Position numbers and translations under genes: made by a program. From the NCBI RefSeq assembly GCF_002119765.1, contig NZ_CP021112.1, forward strand, positions 3,838,501-3,902,500: 64,000 nt of DNA, given 5' to 3'. This DNA comes from Pseudorhodoplanes sinuspersici (GTDB lineage: Bacteria; Pseudomonadota; Alphaproteobacteria; Rhizobiales; Xanthobacteraceae). The notes under the pieces are model-generated. The model did not search any database. It worked only from the letters and a program-made list of their open reading frames with translations, and was not told the origin of the DNA. Shown in pieces: positions 16,930 through 26,672 of this stretch (its first letter is position 1; the number at the start of each line of letters is the position of its first letter).

Positions 16930-17730
16930 TTAGCGCTGTGGCGCAAGCGCGGCATTGGCCGTCGACGACGGCAAGCCGATCCGGCCAAAGCCCGGCAGTT
17001 TCAGCGCCGGATCGCGGAGATCGAGCCCGGCAACAAGACCGAGGACATTGACCTCGAGTCCTTCGACCCACCCGGCCTTCACACCAAGCAAGCCATAGAG
17101 ATTGGCTTCGAGGCCGGTGCCACTGTCGGTCCGGCCGAAATAGGGGCCAGGCCGGAAATCGCGGCCGATCGCATTCGGCGGCATCGTCACCTGAATGTCC
17201 GGAATGTCGCGCAGCACCGCGGCGACGAAGGAATTGCTGTTGGGACCGGGCCAGAGGCGATAATCACCGGCGTTGGAGTAACGGTAATCTTTCACGGCTT
17301 TTTCGATCGCCGGGATGATCGCTTGTGCTTTCGCGCCTTTGATGTCGGCGATGACGGTCGGCGCGGTGCCATACCAGCGGCCGTCCGGCGCCCAGCCATT
17401 GAGGCGCACTGGATTACCCCAGCCGACGACATCATAGCGCGTCCAGCTTGTCGCACCCTCGCGCTTGAACACCACCCAGCTATGGACCGCGACCACGCCT
17501 TTCCACCCGCCGGTGCGGCCGGACAGGATCAGGACGCGTGCGTCGGGATGTGCGGAAGGAGCGGGCAGCGCGCCGATGCTCGACCAGTCGGCATTCCGCC
17601 AGCCGTTCGGCCTGTCCTCGAAAGCGAACAAGGCGGCGCGGGCGGCGACCGGGAGAAGGAACAGGACGAGGAAGGAAATAATCAAGATCTTGCGGCCGGA
17701 GCGGCGTTGCGGGGCGGGCGGCTGCGTCAT
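16930..17730 (-). CDS. DUF3750-type membrane-anchored protein
   Basis: 266-residue protein with one N-terminal transmembrane or uncleaved signal segment (IISFLVLFLLPVAARAALF). The large exported domain includes WKGVVAVHSWVVFKREGA and WPGPNSNSFVAAVLRDIP. The latter has the look of a papain-like NlpC-type fold (conserved His then NSNSF region) and matches my recollection of the DUF3750 family. The function is unknown. It lies in the same direction as the glycosyltransferase, 60 bases upstream of it. Confidence 0.7.
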   Translation of the reverse strand: MTQPPAPQRRSGRKILIISFLVLFLLPVAARAALFAFEDRPNGWRNADWSSIGALPAPSAHPDARVLILSGRTGGWKGVVAVHSWVVFKREGATSWTRYDVVGWGNPVRLNGWAPDGRWYGTAPTVIADIKGAKAQAIIPAIEKAVKDYRYSNAGDYRLWPGPNSNSFVAAVLRDIPDIQVTMPPNAIGRDFRPGPYFGRTDSGTGLEANLYGLLGVKAGWVEGLEVNVLGLVAGLDLRDPALKLPGFGRIGLPSSTANAALAPQR

Positions 17731-17824
17731 GGGACAAAAAGCTAGTATGGGATTTGCGACCGAACAATGGCGCGGCGAGAAAGCTTTCCGGGATTTAATG
17801 TTGGTTGTGGCTGGGCAACGTCTC

Positions 17825-17995
17825 TCCGCTCATTCCCGCACCCGGGTCTGCGCATCCAAGTCGGTTATAGCCGACTTGGACAACGAACTTGCCGATCTCG
17901 GGTAAACCCGAGATCGGAGCGCAGCCCGGGTGTAAACTCCGGCGGGAATCCAGCGCGTGACTCTGGGTCCCCGCTTTCGCGGGGGACGAGCGGAT
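17825..17995. repeat. Composite dispersed palindromic repeat
   Basis: Intergenic element with two perfect hairpins: TCCAAGTCGG/CCGACTTGGA with loop TTATAG (17855-17880) and a 12-bp arm CCGATCTCGGGT/ACCCGAGATCGG with a 2-base loop (17892-17917). They are followed by the GGGAATCCAGCG and GGGTCCCCGCTTTCGCGGGG segments common between genes of this bacterial group. It holds no gene. Confidence 0.8.
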
Positions 17996-18005
17996 ATTCA
18001 ATCGA

Positions 18006-19358
18006 TCACCGCACGCGATTGCCGCTCAATGTCAGTTGCGTGTATTTGCCGACGCCATCCTTGGTCATGTCACCCGTCACGCGCTTCTCCCATTCCATGC
18101 CGACAATGGCGCCGATGCTGGCTTCGGCAATCAGGTTGTCGATGATCATCGCGGTGCCTGCGCCTTGCGCGACACTGACGGCGACGCCGATGCCTGTGCC
18201 GCGTACGACATTGTTGCTGACGATCACATCGCGCAGATAAGGCCCGTAACCGATGGCGATGCCGATCTCCGGCGCCTTTTCGATCACATTGCCGGAGACG
18301 ACGCTGTCAGCGGCAATAGCGATCCCGAGGCCGCCACCTGGCTTGTCAGGCACAAGATTGCGCAGCAGATTGCCGGTCACGGTCGCAAGGCGTCCGCCGA
18401 CATCGAAATTGGTGACCGAAATGCCGGCCGCCGCACCATCGACGGTGTTGTTGGCGATCACCGCGCCTTCGAACGAGAACTCCGAATAGATCGCGACTTC
18501 GCCAAGCCGCGTGCAGGTGTTGCCGGTGATCTGGATGTTGCTCGCCGAATTGCCTCGGATCGCGGAAAAGGCTGCCTTGTCGATGCGATTGCCGCGCACC
18601 ATCACATTGCCGGCGCGGAACACCGAAATGGCATTGCCATAGGGGCCATCGCCACCGGAATCGGCGCGCGTATCCTCGATACGATTGTCGATCACCTGCG
18701 TGCCGTCGTCCCCCGGAGACGAGCGCCAGACCTGAATGCCGTTATTCCCGGAGCGGCGCACCACATTGCCGGATATGATGAGTCCCTGGGAATTGATCGC
18801 AAACAAGGCGCCGTCGCCGGCTTCCTGAATCGTGCATCCGCTGACGCTGCCGCCAATGCTTTCGAGCGTAATGCCATTGCGGCCGGCATTGTTGATTTCG
18901 CAATCGGTGATGCGGATGCCGGTACCCCGGATGAGATGGACGAGAGCGCGTCCTTCCGGCGGAAGGCGTTTGCCACCGTCCAGGACGAGACTGTTCAGAT
19001 CGATATTGTCGGCGCGGTTCGATGTGAACAGCGATGCATTGCGCGTCAGTTCGATGCGCGTTGCGCCGCGTGTGCCGTGCAGCTTGGCGTTCGATGGCAG
19101 GCGCAATTCGCCACAACGATAAGTGCCGGGCGGCAGGACCAAGGGTGTGCGTTCCCGCGCGGCACGATCGATCGCGCGCTGTAGGAGCATGGTCTGCTCC
19201 TCCGGCGCGTCCGGCTTCAGGCCCAGATCGCTGGCATCGATGCCGAATGCCACGCTCTGGGCCGCATTCGCGGGGGCGGCCTGCGCTTGTGCAATGGTCG
19301 CGGTCGAGGTTGCGCCAATAGCAGAAGCAGCGATGAAATTGCGGCGGCTGACGCTCAT
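18006..19358 (-). CDS. Tat-exported parallel beta-helix repeat protein (TIGR03808-like)
   Basis: 450-residue protein beginning with the twin-arginine signal SRRNFIAASA and an alanine-rich stretch to about residue 35. The body is a right-handed parallel beta-helix of about 20-25 residue rungs with repeated SGN/ITGN-type turns (ISGNVVRRSGNNGI, ITGNTCTRLGEVAI, VTGNLLRNL). This matches the twin-arginine repeat family TIGR03808, which is uncharacterised. Beta-helices of this kind usually bind or cleave polysaccharide, but no catalytic triad is evident to me. It is folded before export. Confidence 0.85.
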   Translation of the reverse strand: MSVSRRNFIAASAIGATSTATIAQAQAAPANAAQSVAFGIDASDLGLKPDAPEEQTMLLQRAIDRAARERTPLVLPPGTYRCGELRLPSNAKLHGTRGATRIELTRNASLFTSNRADNIDLNSLVLDGGKRLPPEGRALVHLIRGTGIRITDCEINNAGRNGITLESIGGSVSGCTIQEAGDGALFAINSQGLIISGNVVRRSGNNGIQVWRSSPGDDGTQVIDNRIEDTRADSGGDGPYGNAISVFRAGNVMVRGNRIDKAAFSAIRGNSASNIQITGNTCTRLGEVAIYSEFSFEGAVIANNTVDGAAAGISVTNFDVGGRLATVTGNLLRNLVPDKPGGGLGIAIAADSVVSGNVIEKAPEIGIAIGYGPYLRDVIVSNNVVRGTGIGVAVSVAQGAGTAMIIDNLIAEASIGAIVGMEWEKRVTGDMTKDGVGKYTQLTLSGNRVR

Positions 19359-19451
19359 ATTGATGCTCCCGGCGGTCCGGCATCAAGATAGTGCCTCGCC
19401 GCGCAAGCTGCGCCCGAGCCCAACAAAGTATCGGTCCGTAAGGTTAAGCGG

Positions 19452-20150
19452 TTAACGGCGGGCTTTGGCCGCCTTGATCATCACAGTCGCAATGGCTTCT
19501 GCGGCAGTCACAAAATTGTCAATCGTGCGGGCGGAGCGGGCTGTTTTCGGTGCGTCCAGCGGCGGCACATGGATGAAGGCCGCACGGTGCGGGCCGCCGG
19601 TGCGGCCGACCGATTCCAGGGCATGCCAATAGAGATAATTGCAGAGATAATTCCCGGCATTGACCGACAGCCGCGCGGGCAGGTCGCTTGATTTTGCTGC
19701 CCGCAGCAGGGCTGCCTTCGGCGCGCGGATGGGGATGGTTCGCGGTCCGCCGTTGGCGATCTTTCGCGCTTCGGGGATGATGCCGGCGGCATCGGGAAAA
19801 GGAGCGATGCGGTTGCGCGCTTGCGTTTCTATTCTGAGACCGCGTGATTGCGTCGCAAGTCCGAACATCAACAGCGTGTCCGGCTTCTTGCGTGCGATGA
19901 GGCGCGGCAGGTTGCGATCGACGGCGGCATAGGTGGTGCGGAAGACATGTGTGTCGACTTGTACATCGGGATGCGATCGCAGCTTGCGCTTCAGTGCGCG
20001 GATGAGTGGACCGGTCGGATTCTTCGGTGCTCCCGGAAAAGGGCCGAAGCCGGTGATCAAGAGTTTGACGCGCGATGCTCTTGTACGCGATGTCGCGCGT
20101 TTGAATGTCTTGTGCGTTTTGCTTGCCGATGCCTTTTTCGTCGTCGCCAT
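19452..20150 (-). CDS. Pyroglutamyl-peptidase-like cysteine peptidase (family C15)
   Basis: 232-residue protein. After a basic N-terminal tail of about 35 residues it starts KLLITGFGPFPGAPKNPTG, the opening of family C15. Candidate catalytic residues are Glu in RIETQARNR, Cys in NAGNYLCNYLYWHAL and His in AAFIHVPP. The enzyme removes N-terminal pyroglutamate from peptides. I chose the ATG at 20150, eight bases after the meaB stop; the frame is open further upstream but that reading overlaps meaB. It is probably co-transcribed with the mutase genes. Confidence 0.82.
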   Translation of the reverse strand: MATTKKASASKTHKTFKRATSRTRASRVKLLITGFGPFPGAPKNPTGPLIRALKRKLRSHPDVQVDTHVFRTTYAAVDRNLPRLIARKKPDTLLMFGLATQSRGLRIETQARNRIAPFPDAAGIIPEARKIANGGPRTIPIRAPKAALLRAAKSSDLPARLSVNAGNYLCNYLYWHALESVGRTGGPHRAAFIHVPPLDAPKTARSARTIDNFVTAAEAIATVMIKAAKARR

Positions 20151-20158
20151 GGGCAATG

Positions 20159-21193
20159 TCACAACCCCATCGCGTCGGCGATCTCGTCCACGGCCAGCAT
20201 CGGCGAGAGCTTGCCGGCGGCGACCGCCTTTTCGAGCTGCGGCAACCGTTTTTTCAGTTCCGGATCGGCGTGAAGCTTTGCGAGCAAACGGTCCTCCAGC
20301 ATCGACCACATCCAGGTGATCTGCTGCTGCTTGCGTTTGGCGGCGAACTCGCCTGAAGCCGACATCTTGTCCCGATAATCGCAGATGTTCTGCCAGATCG
20401 TGGACAGACCGTCGCCGGTCAATGCAGAATAAGTGACCACCGGCGGCGCCCAGCTCTCGCTCGCCGGTTTGAGGATATGCAAAGCGGCGCGATATTCCGC
20501 CGCCGCCTGTTTCGCCCGCTTGATGTTGTCACCGTCCGCCTTGTTCACGGCAATCATGTCGGCGAGTTCGACCACGCCTTTCTTGATGCCCTGCAATTCA
20601 TCGCCGGCGCCTGGCAGCATCAGCACCAGGAAGAAATCCGTCATGCCGGCGACGGTGGTTTCCGACTGGCCGATGCCGACCGTCTCGACGAGGATGACAT
20701 CGTAGCCGGCCGCCTCACACAGCAGCATGGTTTCGCGCGTTTTCGCCGCGACACCGCCGAGCGTGCCCGATGACGGTGAGGGGCGGATGAAGGCGTTGTC
20801 GTCCGCGGACAGCCTGGCCATCCGCGTCTTGTCGCCGAGGATCGAGCCGCCGGTGCGGGTGGACGACGGATCGACGGCCAGCACCGCGACCTTGTGGCCT
20901 TTGCCGGTGAGATGGCTGCCCAGCGCATCGATGGTGGTCGATTTGCCGACACCGGGCGAGCCGGTGATGCCGATGCGGATCGCCTTGCCGGTCTGAGGCA
21001 ATAGATCCTGCACCAGTTGGTGGGCCTGCTTGCGATGGTCTTCGCGCTTGCTTTCGATCAGCGTGATGGCGCGCGCCAGCGTTGCGCGATCGCCGGCGCT
21101 GATGCGGGCGGCAAGATCGGCGGATGGTGGCACGCGGGCCGTCATGGAGCGGGCTGTGATGGACAATGACGGGTCATTCCGCCGCTTTGCCAT
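20159..21193 (-). CDS. meaB: Methylmalonyl-CoA mutase-associated GTPase MeaB
   Basis: G3E-family GTPase that gates adenosylcobalamin loading and protects methylmalonyl-CoA mutase from inactivation. 344 residues with Walker A GSPGVGKS (78-85), [19 protein letters not shown], the ETVGIGQSE switch region and NKADG base recognition. The C-terminal dimerisation arm is present. The start at 21193 overlaps the mutase stop by 20 bases; Met17 (21145) is an alternative that avoids the overlap. Its position directly after the mutase supports the role. Confidence 0.95.
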   Translation of the reverse strand: MAKRRNDPSLSITARSMTARVPPSADLAARISAGDRATLARAITLIESKREDHRKQAHQLVQDLLPQTGKAIRIGITGSPGVGKSTTIDALGSHLTGKGHKVAVLAVDPSSTRTGGSILGDKTRMARLSADDNAFIRPSPSSGTLGGVAAKTRETMLLCEAAGYDVILVETVGIGQSETTVAGMTDFFLVLMLPGAGDELQGIKKGVVELADMIAVNKADGDNIKRAKQAAAEYRAALHILKPASESWAPPVVTYSALTGDGLSTIWQNICDYRDKMSASGEFAAKRKQQQITWMWSMLEDRLLAKLHADPELKKRLPQLEKAVAAGKLSPMLAVDEIADAMGL

Positions 21194-23330
21194 AGCCCAG
21201 ACGCGTGTTGAGCTTGCCGATCAGGTCCTCGGCGGCGTCGGCGATCACCGTACCGGGCGGAAAGATGGCCTCCGCGCCGGCAGCTTTCACGGCTTCCCAG
21301 TCCTGCGGCGGCACGACGCCGCCGACCACGATCATGATGTCGCCGCGGCCCTGCTTCTCAAGTTCGGCCTTCAGCTCCGGCACGGCGGTGAGATGGGCTG
21401 CGGCGAGCGACGACACGCCCACAATATGCACGTCGTTCTCGACCGCCTGCCGCGCGGCCTCGGCCGAGGTGGCGAAGAGCGGGCCGATATCGACGTCGAA
21501 GCCGAGATCGGCGAAGGCCGAGGCGATCACCTTCTGGCCGCGGTCGTGCCCATCCTGGCCGATCTTGGCGACCAGGATGCGCGGCCTGCGGCCCTCGTCG
21601 GCTTCGAATTGCGTGACGAGCTTTTGCACCCGCGCGACGCTGTCGGACATGCCGCCGACCTCCCGTTTATAGACGCCGGAGATCGCCTTGATCTCTGCGC
21701 GATGTCGCCCGAATACCGTCTCAAGTGCGGCTGAAATCTCGCCGACCGTGGCTTTGGCGCGCGCGGCCTCGACCGCCAGCGCGAGGAGGTTGCCGCCTTG
21801 CGTCGCGCCATTGGTCAACGCGGTGAGGGCGCTTTCGACCTGCTTTGGGTCGCGTTCCTTCTTCAAACGTGACAGCTTGTCGATCTGCAGCGTCCGGACG
21901 GCCGAATTATCCACTTTAAGGACATCAATCGGCGCTTCAGAAGTTGGCTTGTACTTGTTGACGCCGATCACGGATTGCATGCCGGCATCGATGCGGGCCT
22001 GCGTCTTGGCGGCGGCTTCTTCAATGCGAAGCTTGGGAATCGAGGCTTCGATGGCCTTCGCCATGCCGCCCAGTTCTTCCACTTCCTGGATATGTCCCCA
22101 GGCTTTTTCCGCAAGCTCCGCTGTCAGTCTCTCCACATAAAACGAGCCGCCCCACGGGTCGATGATGCGGGTGGTACCGGATTCCTGCTGCAGCACGATC
22201 TGGGTGTTGCGGGCAATGCGGGCGGAGAAATCGGTCGGCAGCGCCAGCGCTTCATCGAGCGCATTGGTATGCAGCGACTGGGTATGGCCCTGCGTTGCCG
22301 CCATCGCCTCGATCATGGTGCGGGCGACATTGTTGAATACGTCTTGCGCGGCGAGTGACCAACCCGAGGTCTGGCAATGGGTTCGCAGCGACAGCGAACG
22401 CGCATCATGCGGGGAAAACTCCTTCATCAGCTTGGCCCAGAGGAGGCGCGCGGCGCGCAGCTTGGCGACTTCCATGAAGAAGTTCATGCCGATCGCCCAG
22501 AAGAAGGACAGGCGCGGCGCGAACTTGTCGATCGGGATGCCGGCGGCCATGCCGGCGCGGACATATTCGACGCCGTCGGCGAGCGTGTAGGCGAGTTCGA
22601 GATCCTGCGTCGCCCCGGCCTCCTGCATGTGATAGCCGGAGATCGAAATCGAATTGAATTTCGGCATGTTAGCCGAGGTATATGAGAAGATATCCGAAAT
22701 GATCCGGAGCGACGGCGCGGGCGGATAAATGTAGGTGTTCCGCACCATGAACTCTTTCAGAATGTCGTTCTGGATGGTGCCGGCGAGTTTTTGCGGCGGC
22801 ACGCCCTGTTCTTCCGCCGCCACAATGTAGAGCGCGAGAACGGGCAGAACGGCGCCGTTCATCGTCATAGAAACCGTCATCTGATCCAGCGGAATACCGG
22901 AGAACAGCGTCCTCATGTCGTAGATCGAGTCGATCGCAACGCCGGCCATGCCGACATCGCCGGAGACGCGCGGATGGTCCGAGTCATAGCCGCGATGGGT
23001 GGCGAGGTCGAAGGCGACGGAGAGGCCCTTCTGCCCAGCGGCGAGATTGCGCCGGTAGAAGGCGTTGGAATCCTCGGCCGTGGAGAAGCCGGCATATTGC
23101 CGGATCGTCCAGGGCTGGTTCACGTACATGGTCGGATAGGGGCCGCGCAGATAGGGCGCGATGCCGGGCCAGGTGTCGAGGAAGTCGAGACCGGCGACAT
23201 CGCCCGGACCATAGGCGGGCTTTACCGGAATGCTCTCGGGTGTGATCCAGTCACTGGCATCGCCGGTCTGAAGGCCACCCGCTTTCGGGGCCTGCCAGTC
23301 AATGCGCGTGAAATCAGGCAGTCGGCTCAT
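21174..23330 (-). CDS. Methylmalonyl-CoA mutase large (catalytic) subunit
   Basis: 718-residue adenosylcobalamin enzyme interconverting methylmalonyl-CoA and succinyl-CoA in propionate and odd-chain or branched-chain catabolism. The N-terminal TIM barrel starts in [20 protein letters not shown] and includes the substrate-binding RNTYIYPP and YHMQEAGA segments. The C-terminal B12-binding Rossmann domain has DGHDRG (His about residue 595, the cobalt ligand) and GVSSLAAAH. The small subunit gene lies upstream but is separated by about 1.06 kb carrying two small genes and a repeat. Confidence 0.96.
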   Translation of the reverse strand: MSRLPDFTRIDWQAPKAGGLQTGDASDWITPESIPVKPAYGPGDVAGLDFLDTWPGIAPYLRGPYPTMYVNQPWTIRQYAGFSTAEDSNAFYRRNLAAGQKGLSVAFDLATHRGYDSDHPRVSGDVGMAGVAIDSIYDMRTLFSGIPLDQMTVSMTMNGAVLPVLALYIVAAEEQGVPPQKLAGTIQNDILKEFMVRNTYIYPPAPSLRIISDIFSYTSANMPKFNSISISGYHMQEAGATQDLELAYTLADGVEYVRAGMAAGIPIDKFAPRLSFFWAIGMNFFMEVAKLRAARLLWAKLMKEFSPHDARSLSLRTHCQTSGWSLAAQDVFNNVARTMIEAMAATQGHTQSLHTNALDEALALPTDFSARIARNTQIVLQQESGTTRIIDPWGGSFYVERLTAELAEKAWGHIQEVEELGGMAKAIEASIPKLRIEEAAAKTQARIDAGMQSVIGVNKYKPTSEAPIDVLKVDNSAVRTLQIDKLSRLKKERDPKQVESALTALTNGATQGGNLLALAVEAARAKATVGEISAALETVFGRHRAEIKAISGVYKREVGGMSDSVARVQKLVTQFEADEGRRPRILVAKIGQDGHDRGQKVIASAFADLGFDVDIGPLFATSAEAARQAVENDVHIVGVSSLAAAHLTAVPELKAELEKQGRGDIMIVVGGVVPPQDWEAVKAAGAEAIFPPGTVIADAAEDLIGKLNTRLGYGKAAE

Positions 23331-23350
23331 CGGGTCCTAAACCTCAGTCC

Positions 23351-23456
23351 GTAGCCCGCATGGGAGCAAAGCGGAATGCGGGTCCATGTTCCCGGATTTC
23401 GTGGAGTTCACCGTCGGGCGCGCCTTTGGCGCGACCCGATGGCTCATCCGGGCTAC
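23351..23456. repeat. Dispersed repeat with GTAGCCCG ends
   Basis: Element of about 106 bases with inverted ends GTAGCCCGCATG and CATCCGGGCTAC and internal GCGGAATGCGGGTCC and GGGCGCGCCTTTGGCGCGACCC hairpins. This is a common intergenic element in Bradyrhizobium-like genomes. It sits between the frameshifted small membrane gene and the mutase start. Confidence 0.8.
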
Positions 23457-23491
23457 GAAGGTTCGCAGGCTACCACATTTTGTGCAGGGCA

Positions 23492-23925
23492 TCATGGCCC
23501 TTTCGAGCGGAGCAGGGCCTCCCGCTTGGCGATCGCCTGCTCCAGCTTGAGCCGCCGGGCGGTCTTGCGGTCGGGTTTGTCGTCGGTTGGGAAGTCGGGA
23601 ACATCTTCGAACAGGACGATCAGCAGCGCCATGACGATCAGGCCGGCCAGAGCGAACCACCGCCGCCCGATCAGCCAGATCAGCGCGCCGCAAGCGATCG
23701 CCAGCAGGATCGAGACGTGCAGCGCGAAGATTCGAGATGCAGCTTCCAGCCGACGAGAAAGCACAACAACGCCAGCGACGGAATGGAGAGCACTGCGCAG
23801 ACGATTTCCCATGTCCGAATATGCGACTGCATGGCGTAGAGCGCCCGCAACTCGCGTTCGATGCGCCAGCGGCGCGGGGCAACTTTACCATGTCTTTCTA
23901 CTTGCAGCCTTGCTGCTTCCGTCAT
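23492..23925 (-). pseudogene. Small multi-helix membrane protein, frameshifted
   Basis: Two overlapping reading frames make sense only when joined. The 5' frame from ATG 23925 gives a charged helix and a first membrane segment (WEIVCAVLSIPSLALLCFLVGW). Near 23722-23760 the plausible reading passes to the next frame, which gives two more membrane segments (FALHVSILLAIACGALIWLI, WFALAGLIVMALLIVLF) and a charged tail with LEQAIAKREALL. The neighbour at 23995 has the same plan and a similar tail (LEKRIAKREKRLAEL). It is either a true frameshift mutation or a sequence error. Function unknown. Confidence 0.65.
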
Positions 23926-23994
23926 GAAATAAGTTTCGCGATCGGTCGTTCGATTATGTTGCCTACAGGCGGATTTAATAGCGGCAGACGGCGC

Positions 23995-24390
23995 TTATAG
24001 TTGAGCCTTCAATTCAGCGAGACGTTTCTCGCGCTTCGCGATCCTCTTCTCCAGAACGATGGCGTAGCTCTTTTCGGGGTATCCAACCATGCCCGTTTTT
24101 CTGCTAAGCGGCGAAGCAATATCCACAAGGCGACCGGTCCATGCCGTGTGAGCGAAGGCCGTGAGAATGAAAAAACACATCAATGCAATTCCAAATGCGA
24201 GGAATTCCTCTGTGAAAAGACCATAAGTCCCAATCGCTATAACAACCAAAAACATAGCGATCAGTGATGGCCAGATAACGCGCCTGGCCCACTTCTCGAT
24301 ATTGCCCAGCTTTTCACGAAGCATGGCAATCTCGTGTTCGAGATTGGCGATCTCCATGTAAGCGGGCAATTGAGGTTGGTCTTGGCTCAT
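23995..24390 (-). CDS. Small membrane protein with terminal coiled coils
   Basis: 131-residue protein with no family that I recognise. It has an N-terminal helix with heptad-like spacing (IANLEHEIAMLREKLGNIEKW), two or three membrane segments (WPSLIAMFLVVIAIGTYGLF, LAFGIALMCFFILTAFAHTA) and a C-terminal charged helix (LEKRIAKREKRLAELKAQL). The ATG at 24390 overlaps the last base of the mutase small-subunit stop, so translation is coupled. It shares its layout and tail with the frameshifted neighbour, suggesting tandem paralogues. A link to mutase function is only positional. Confidence 0.65.
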   Translation of the reverse strand: MSQDQPQLPAYMEIANLEHEIAMLREKLGNIEKWARRVIWPSLIAMFLVVIAIGTYGLFTEEFLAFGIALMCFFILTAFAHTAWTGRLVDIASPLSRKTGMVGYPEKSYAIVLEKRIAKREKRLAELKAQL

Positions 24391-26213
24391 CAAGTTTCCA
24401 AAATATCGTACGCTGCTTTCAATGTTCCCAGCGCATCACAGCCAGCATAAATGAAATCCTGAATGCCGGCTTGGCGGAAGGCGTCGCCCGGCCGGCCTGC
24501 GAGATAGATGTGGTTTGCCCCGGCTGCCGCCAAGGCTTGCGCGGAACCCGCCGCCTCTTGCGCATAGACCTCGTCCGACGAGCACAGACAGACGAGGGTG
24601 GCGTCAGAGGCTTTGAAGCTTTCGGTCAGATTGTTGCCGGTGAATTCCACCGCCTCGATGCCGCCGGCTTCGAAGAAATTGCGAGCGAAGGTCGCGCGCG
24701 CGATGAAGTCGGACGGCTGGCCGAGGGTGGCGAGAAAGACTTTCGGCCGCGCGCCTGTCGCCTTCAAAATCGCGTCAGAGGCATCGCGCAGCTTTTCGAA
24801 CGGCTCGGCGAGGCGGATCGACGGCAGCGCATTTTCAGGAAACGCTGGAGCGACCTGCGATGCCGGTTGAAGCACCTTCACCGAATTCTCGGAAAGATGC
24901 GGGAACTCGCTGGTGCCCGTGAGAGGATCCCTGCGCGTGGCGATCGCTTTTTCGCGCGCGCGTCTTGTCTCCGCGACCTTGTTCTGAATCAATCCGGATT
25001 CGAGTGCCGAGGCAATGCCGCCGGCTTTCTCGATGTCCTGAAACAATGTCCAGGCCGCGCGGCAGAGCTGGTCGGTCAGATCCTCGATGCCGCCCGAACC
25101 CGCGGCCGGATCGGATACCTTCGCGAGATTGGATTCTTCAAGCAGGATGAGTTGCGTGTTGCGCGCCACGCGGCGCGCGAAGGCGTCGGGCAAACCGAGC
25201 GCGGCGGTGAACGGCAACACCGTCACGGCATTGGCGCCGCCGAGGCCGGCAGCGAAAGCGGCGATCGTCACGCGCAGCATGTTCACGTAGGGATCGCGCT
25301 GCGTCATCATCCGCCACGCGGTTTCGGCGGCGATGAATATAGGCTGCGGTGTGAGACCCGATGCTTCCTCCACGCGCGCCCATAGTTTCCGCAGCGCGCG
25401 GAACTTTGCCATGGTCATGAACTGATCGGCGTCGGCGGAGTGGCGGAAGAAGATCATCCGCCGCGCGTCGTCGAGCGCAACGCCGCCAGCTTCCAATGCG
25501 CGCCAATAGGCGACCGCGACACTCAACGCATAAGCCAGCTCCTGAACTTCCGAACCGCCGGCATTATGGATCACGCGCGCATCGGCTGCAGCAAAGGGGC
25601 CACGGAAACCGTCGTCCGCGAGCGCACGCGTCATCCGCGCGAACAAGGGTGCGATGTCGCTCCATGGTGCCGGGGCAGACGCGCCGGCGGCCATCAAGCC
25701 GATCGGATCGAAACCGATGCGCAGATCGCATGCGGCGGGATCGAGCCCGCGCTGCCTGATGATCGCGGCAACGTGCGCGGGCACGTCCTTGGCTTCGCGC
25801 GTGAGCTGGAATTCGATCGGCGCACCGGCATCGAGATAGATGCCATCGAGAATATGGGCGAGGCCGTCGGCCGATGTATCGATGCCGAAACCTTGCGATC
25901 CGATGGAGCCGGGACACACGAGAACGAGGCCATTGGCGCCGTTTTCCAGATCCTCCAGCGCCTGTACATTCGCGACCTTCGGATCGGGATTGTCCACCCG
26001 CATCATCACCTGCCACGGCGCAGCAGGGGCGCGGCCGGAAAGCGCGCTTGCATCGGCGCGCCTTCCGTAAAGCGGCTCGATCGTCAGGCCGTCATAGGTT
26101 TTCGAGACGAGCGTCTTCTCGAAAGATGCGCCTTTCAGCACACCATCGACGAGCTTTCGCCATTGCTCGCGGGTCGCGGGCGGGAATTCGGAGGCGAGGG
26201 GGAGGTCGGTCAT
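24390..26213 (-). CDS. Methylmalonyl-CoA mutase small subunit
   Basis: 607-residue homologue of the mutase catalytic subunit that lacks B12 binding. The barrel region resembles the large subunit (HSADADQFMTMAKFRALR, NTQLILLEESNLAKVSDPAAGSGG). At the place where the large subunit has GQDGHDRGQ this protein reads GQPSDFIAR, so the cobalt-ligating His is gone, as expected for the beta chain of heterodimeric mutases. Its partner is encoded at 21174-23330. The two are normally adjacent; here small membrane-protein genes separate them. Confidence 0.92.
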   Translation of the reverse strand: MTDLPLASEFPPATREQWRKLVDGVLKGASFEKTLVSKTYDGLTIEPLYGRRADASALSGRAPAAPWQVMMRVDNPDPKVANVQALEDLENGANGLVLVCPGSIGSQGFGIDTSADGLAHILDGIYLDAGAPIEFQLTREAKDVPAHVAAIIRQRGLDPAACDLRIGFDPIGLMAAGASAPAPWSDIAPLFARMTRALADDGFRGPFAAADARVIHNAGGSEVQELAYALSVAVAYWRALEAGGVALDDARRMIFFRHSADADQFMTMAKFRALRKLWARVEEASGLTPQPIFIAAETAWRMMTQRDPYVNMLRVTIAAFAAGLGGANAVTVLPFTAALGLPDAFARRVARNTQLILLEESNLAKVSDPAAGSGGIEDLTDQLCRAAWTLFQDIEKAGGIASALESGLIQNKVAETRRAREKAIATRRDPLTGTSEFPHLSENSVKVLQPASQVAPAFPENALPSIRLAEPFEKLRDASDAILKATGARPKVFLATLGQPSDFIARATFARNFFEAGGIEAVEFTGNNLTESFKASDATLVCLCSSDEVYAQEAAGSAQALAAAGANHIYLAGRPGDAFRQAGIQDFIYAGCDALGTLKAAYDILET

Positions 26214-26225
26214 GCGTTCGCCTTC

Positions 26226-26672
26226 TTATCTCGCCGGCTTTTGCGATTTTGCTACGGGCCCTAGTTTCTCAACTTCTTTTCGAACGATGTTCGTTGCGGC
26301 AAGAAGCTCGTCGAGGAGCCGAAGGTCAGGGTCGAAATATCCCTCGTATTCGGCAAGATTTCTTCTGCTATGCGACTTGTCCAGAATGCGTGCCATTTCG
26401 GGAGCAAGGCTAAGAGTGTGCACCAGCGCCTGAAAGACGACAAAGCGCTGCTTATCAGGACGGTATCCGTGCCAGCGCATCGCCGCTAGGGAAAGAGCAT
26501 GCGCCGCATTGTAGGCAAGATCGAAGCGGCTTTCGAACGACAAAGCCTTGTTGCCGGCATCTGTCAGACGGTGTTGGCCGGACTGAACGAGACTATCGAA
26601 CTCCCGCTGGTCCGGCGGTTCGGCTTTCAGGACGCCTGTGCGGACCAGGTTGTCGAGCTCAGGCAATGGCAT
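26226..26672 (-). CDS. HEPN-domain protein, candidate toxin of an MNT/HEPN pair
   Basis: 148-residue all-helical protein. Helices around FDLAYNAAHALSLAAMRWHG and the segment SHSRRNLAEYEG fit the HEPN fold, with R-N-x(3)-Y in place of the usual RNase R-x(4)-H motif. It overlaps the upstream nucleotidyltransferase gene by 14 bases, the usual coupling of MNT/HEPN toxin-antitoxin modules. In studied pairs HEPN is an RNase toxin silenced by AMPylation of a Tyr near the motif; the Tyr in LAEY is a candidate (inference). Confidence 0.72.
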   Translation of the reverse strand: MPLPELDNLVRTGVLKAEPPDQREFDSLVQSGQHRLTDAGNKALSFESRFDLAYNAAHALSLAAMRWHGYRPDKQRFVVFQALVHTLSLAPEMARILDKSHSRRNLAEYEGYFDPDLRLLDELLAATNIVRKEVEKLGPVAKSQKPAR

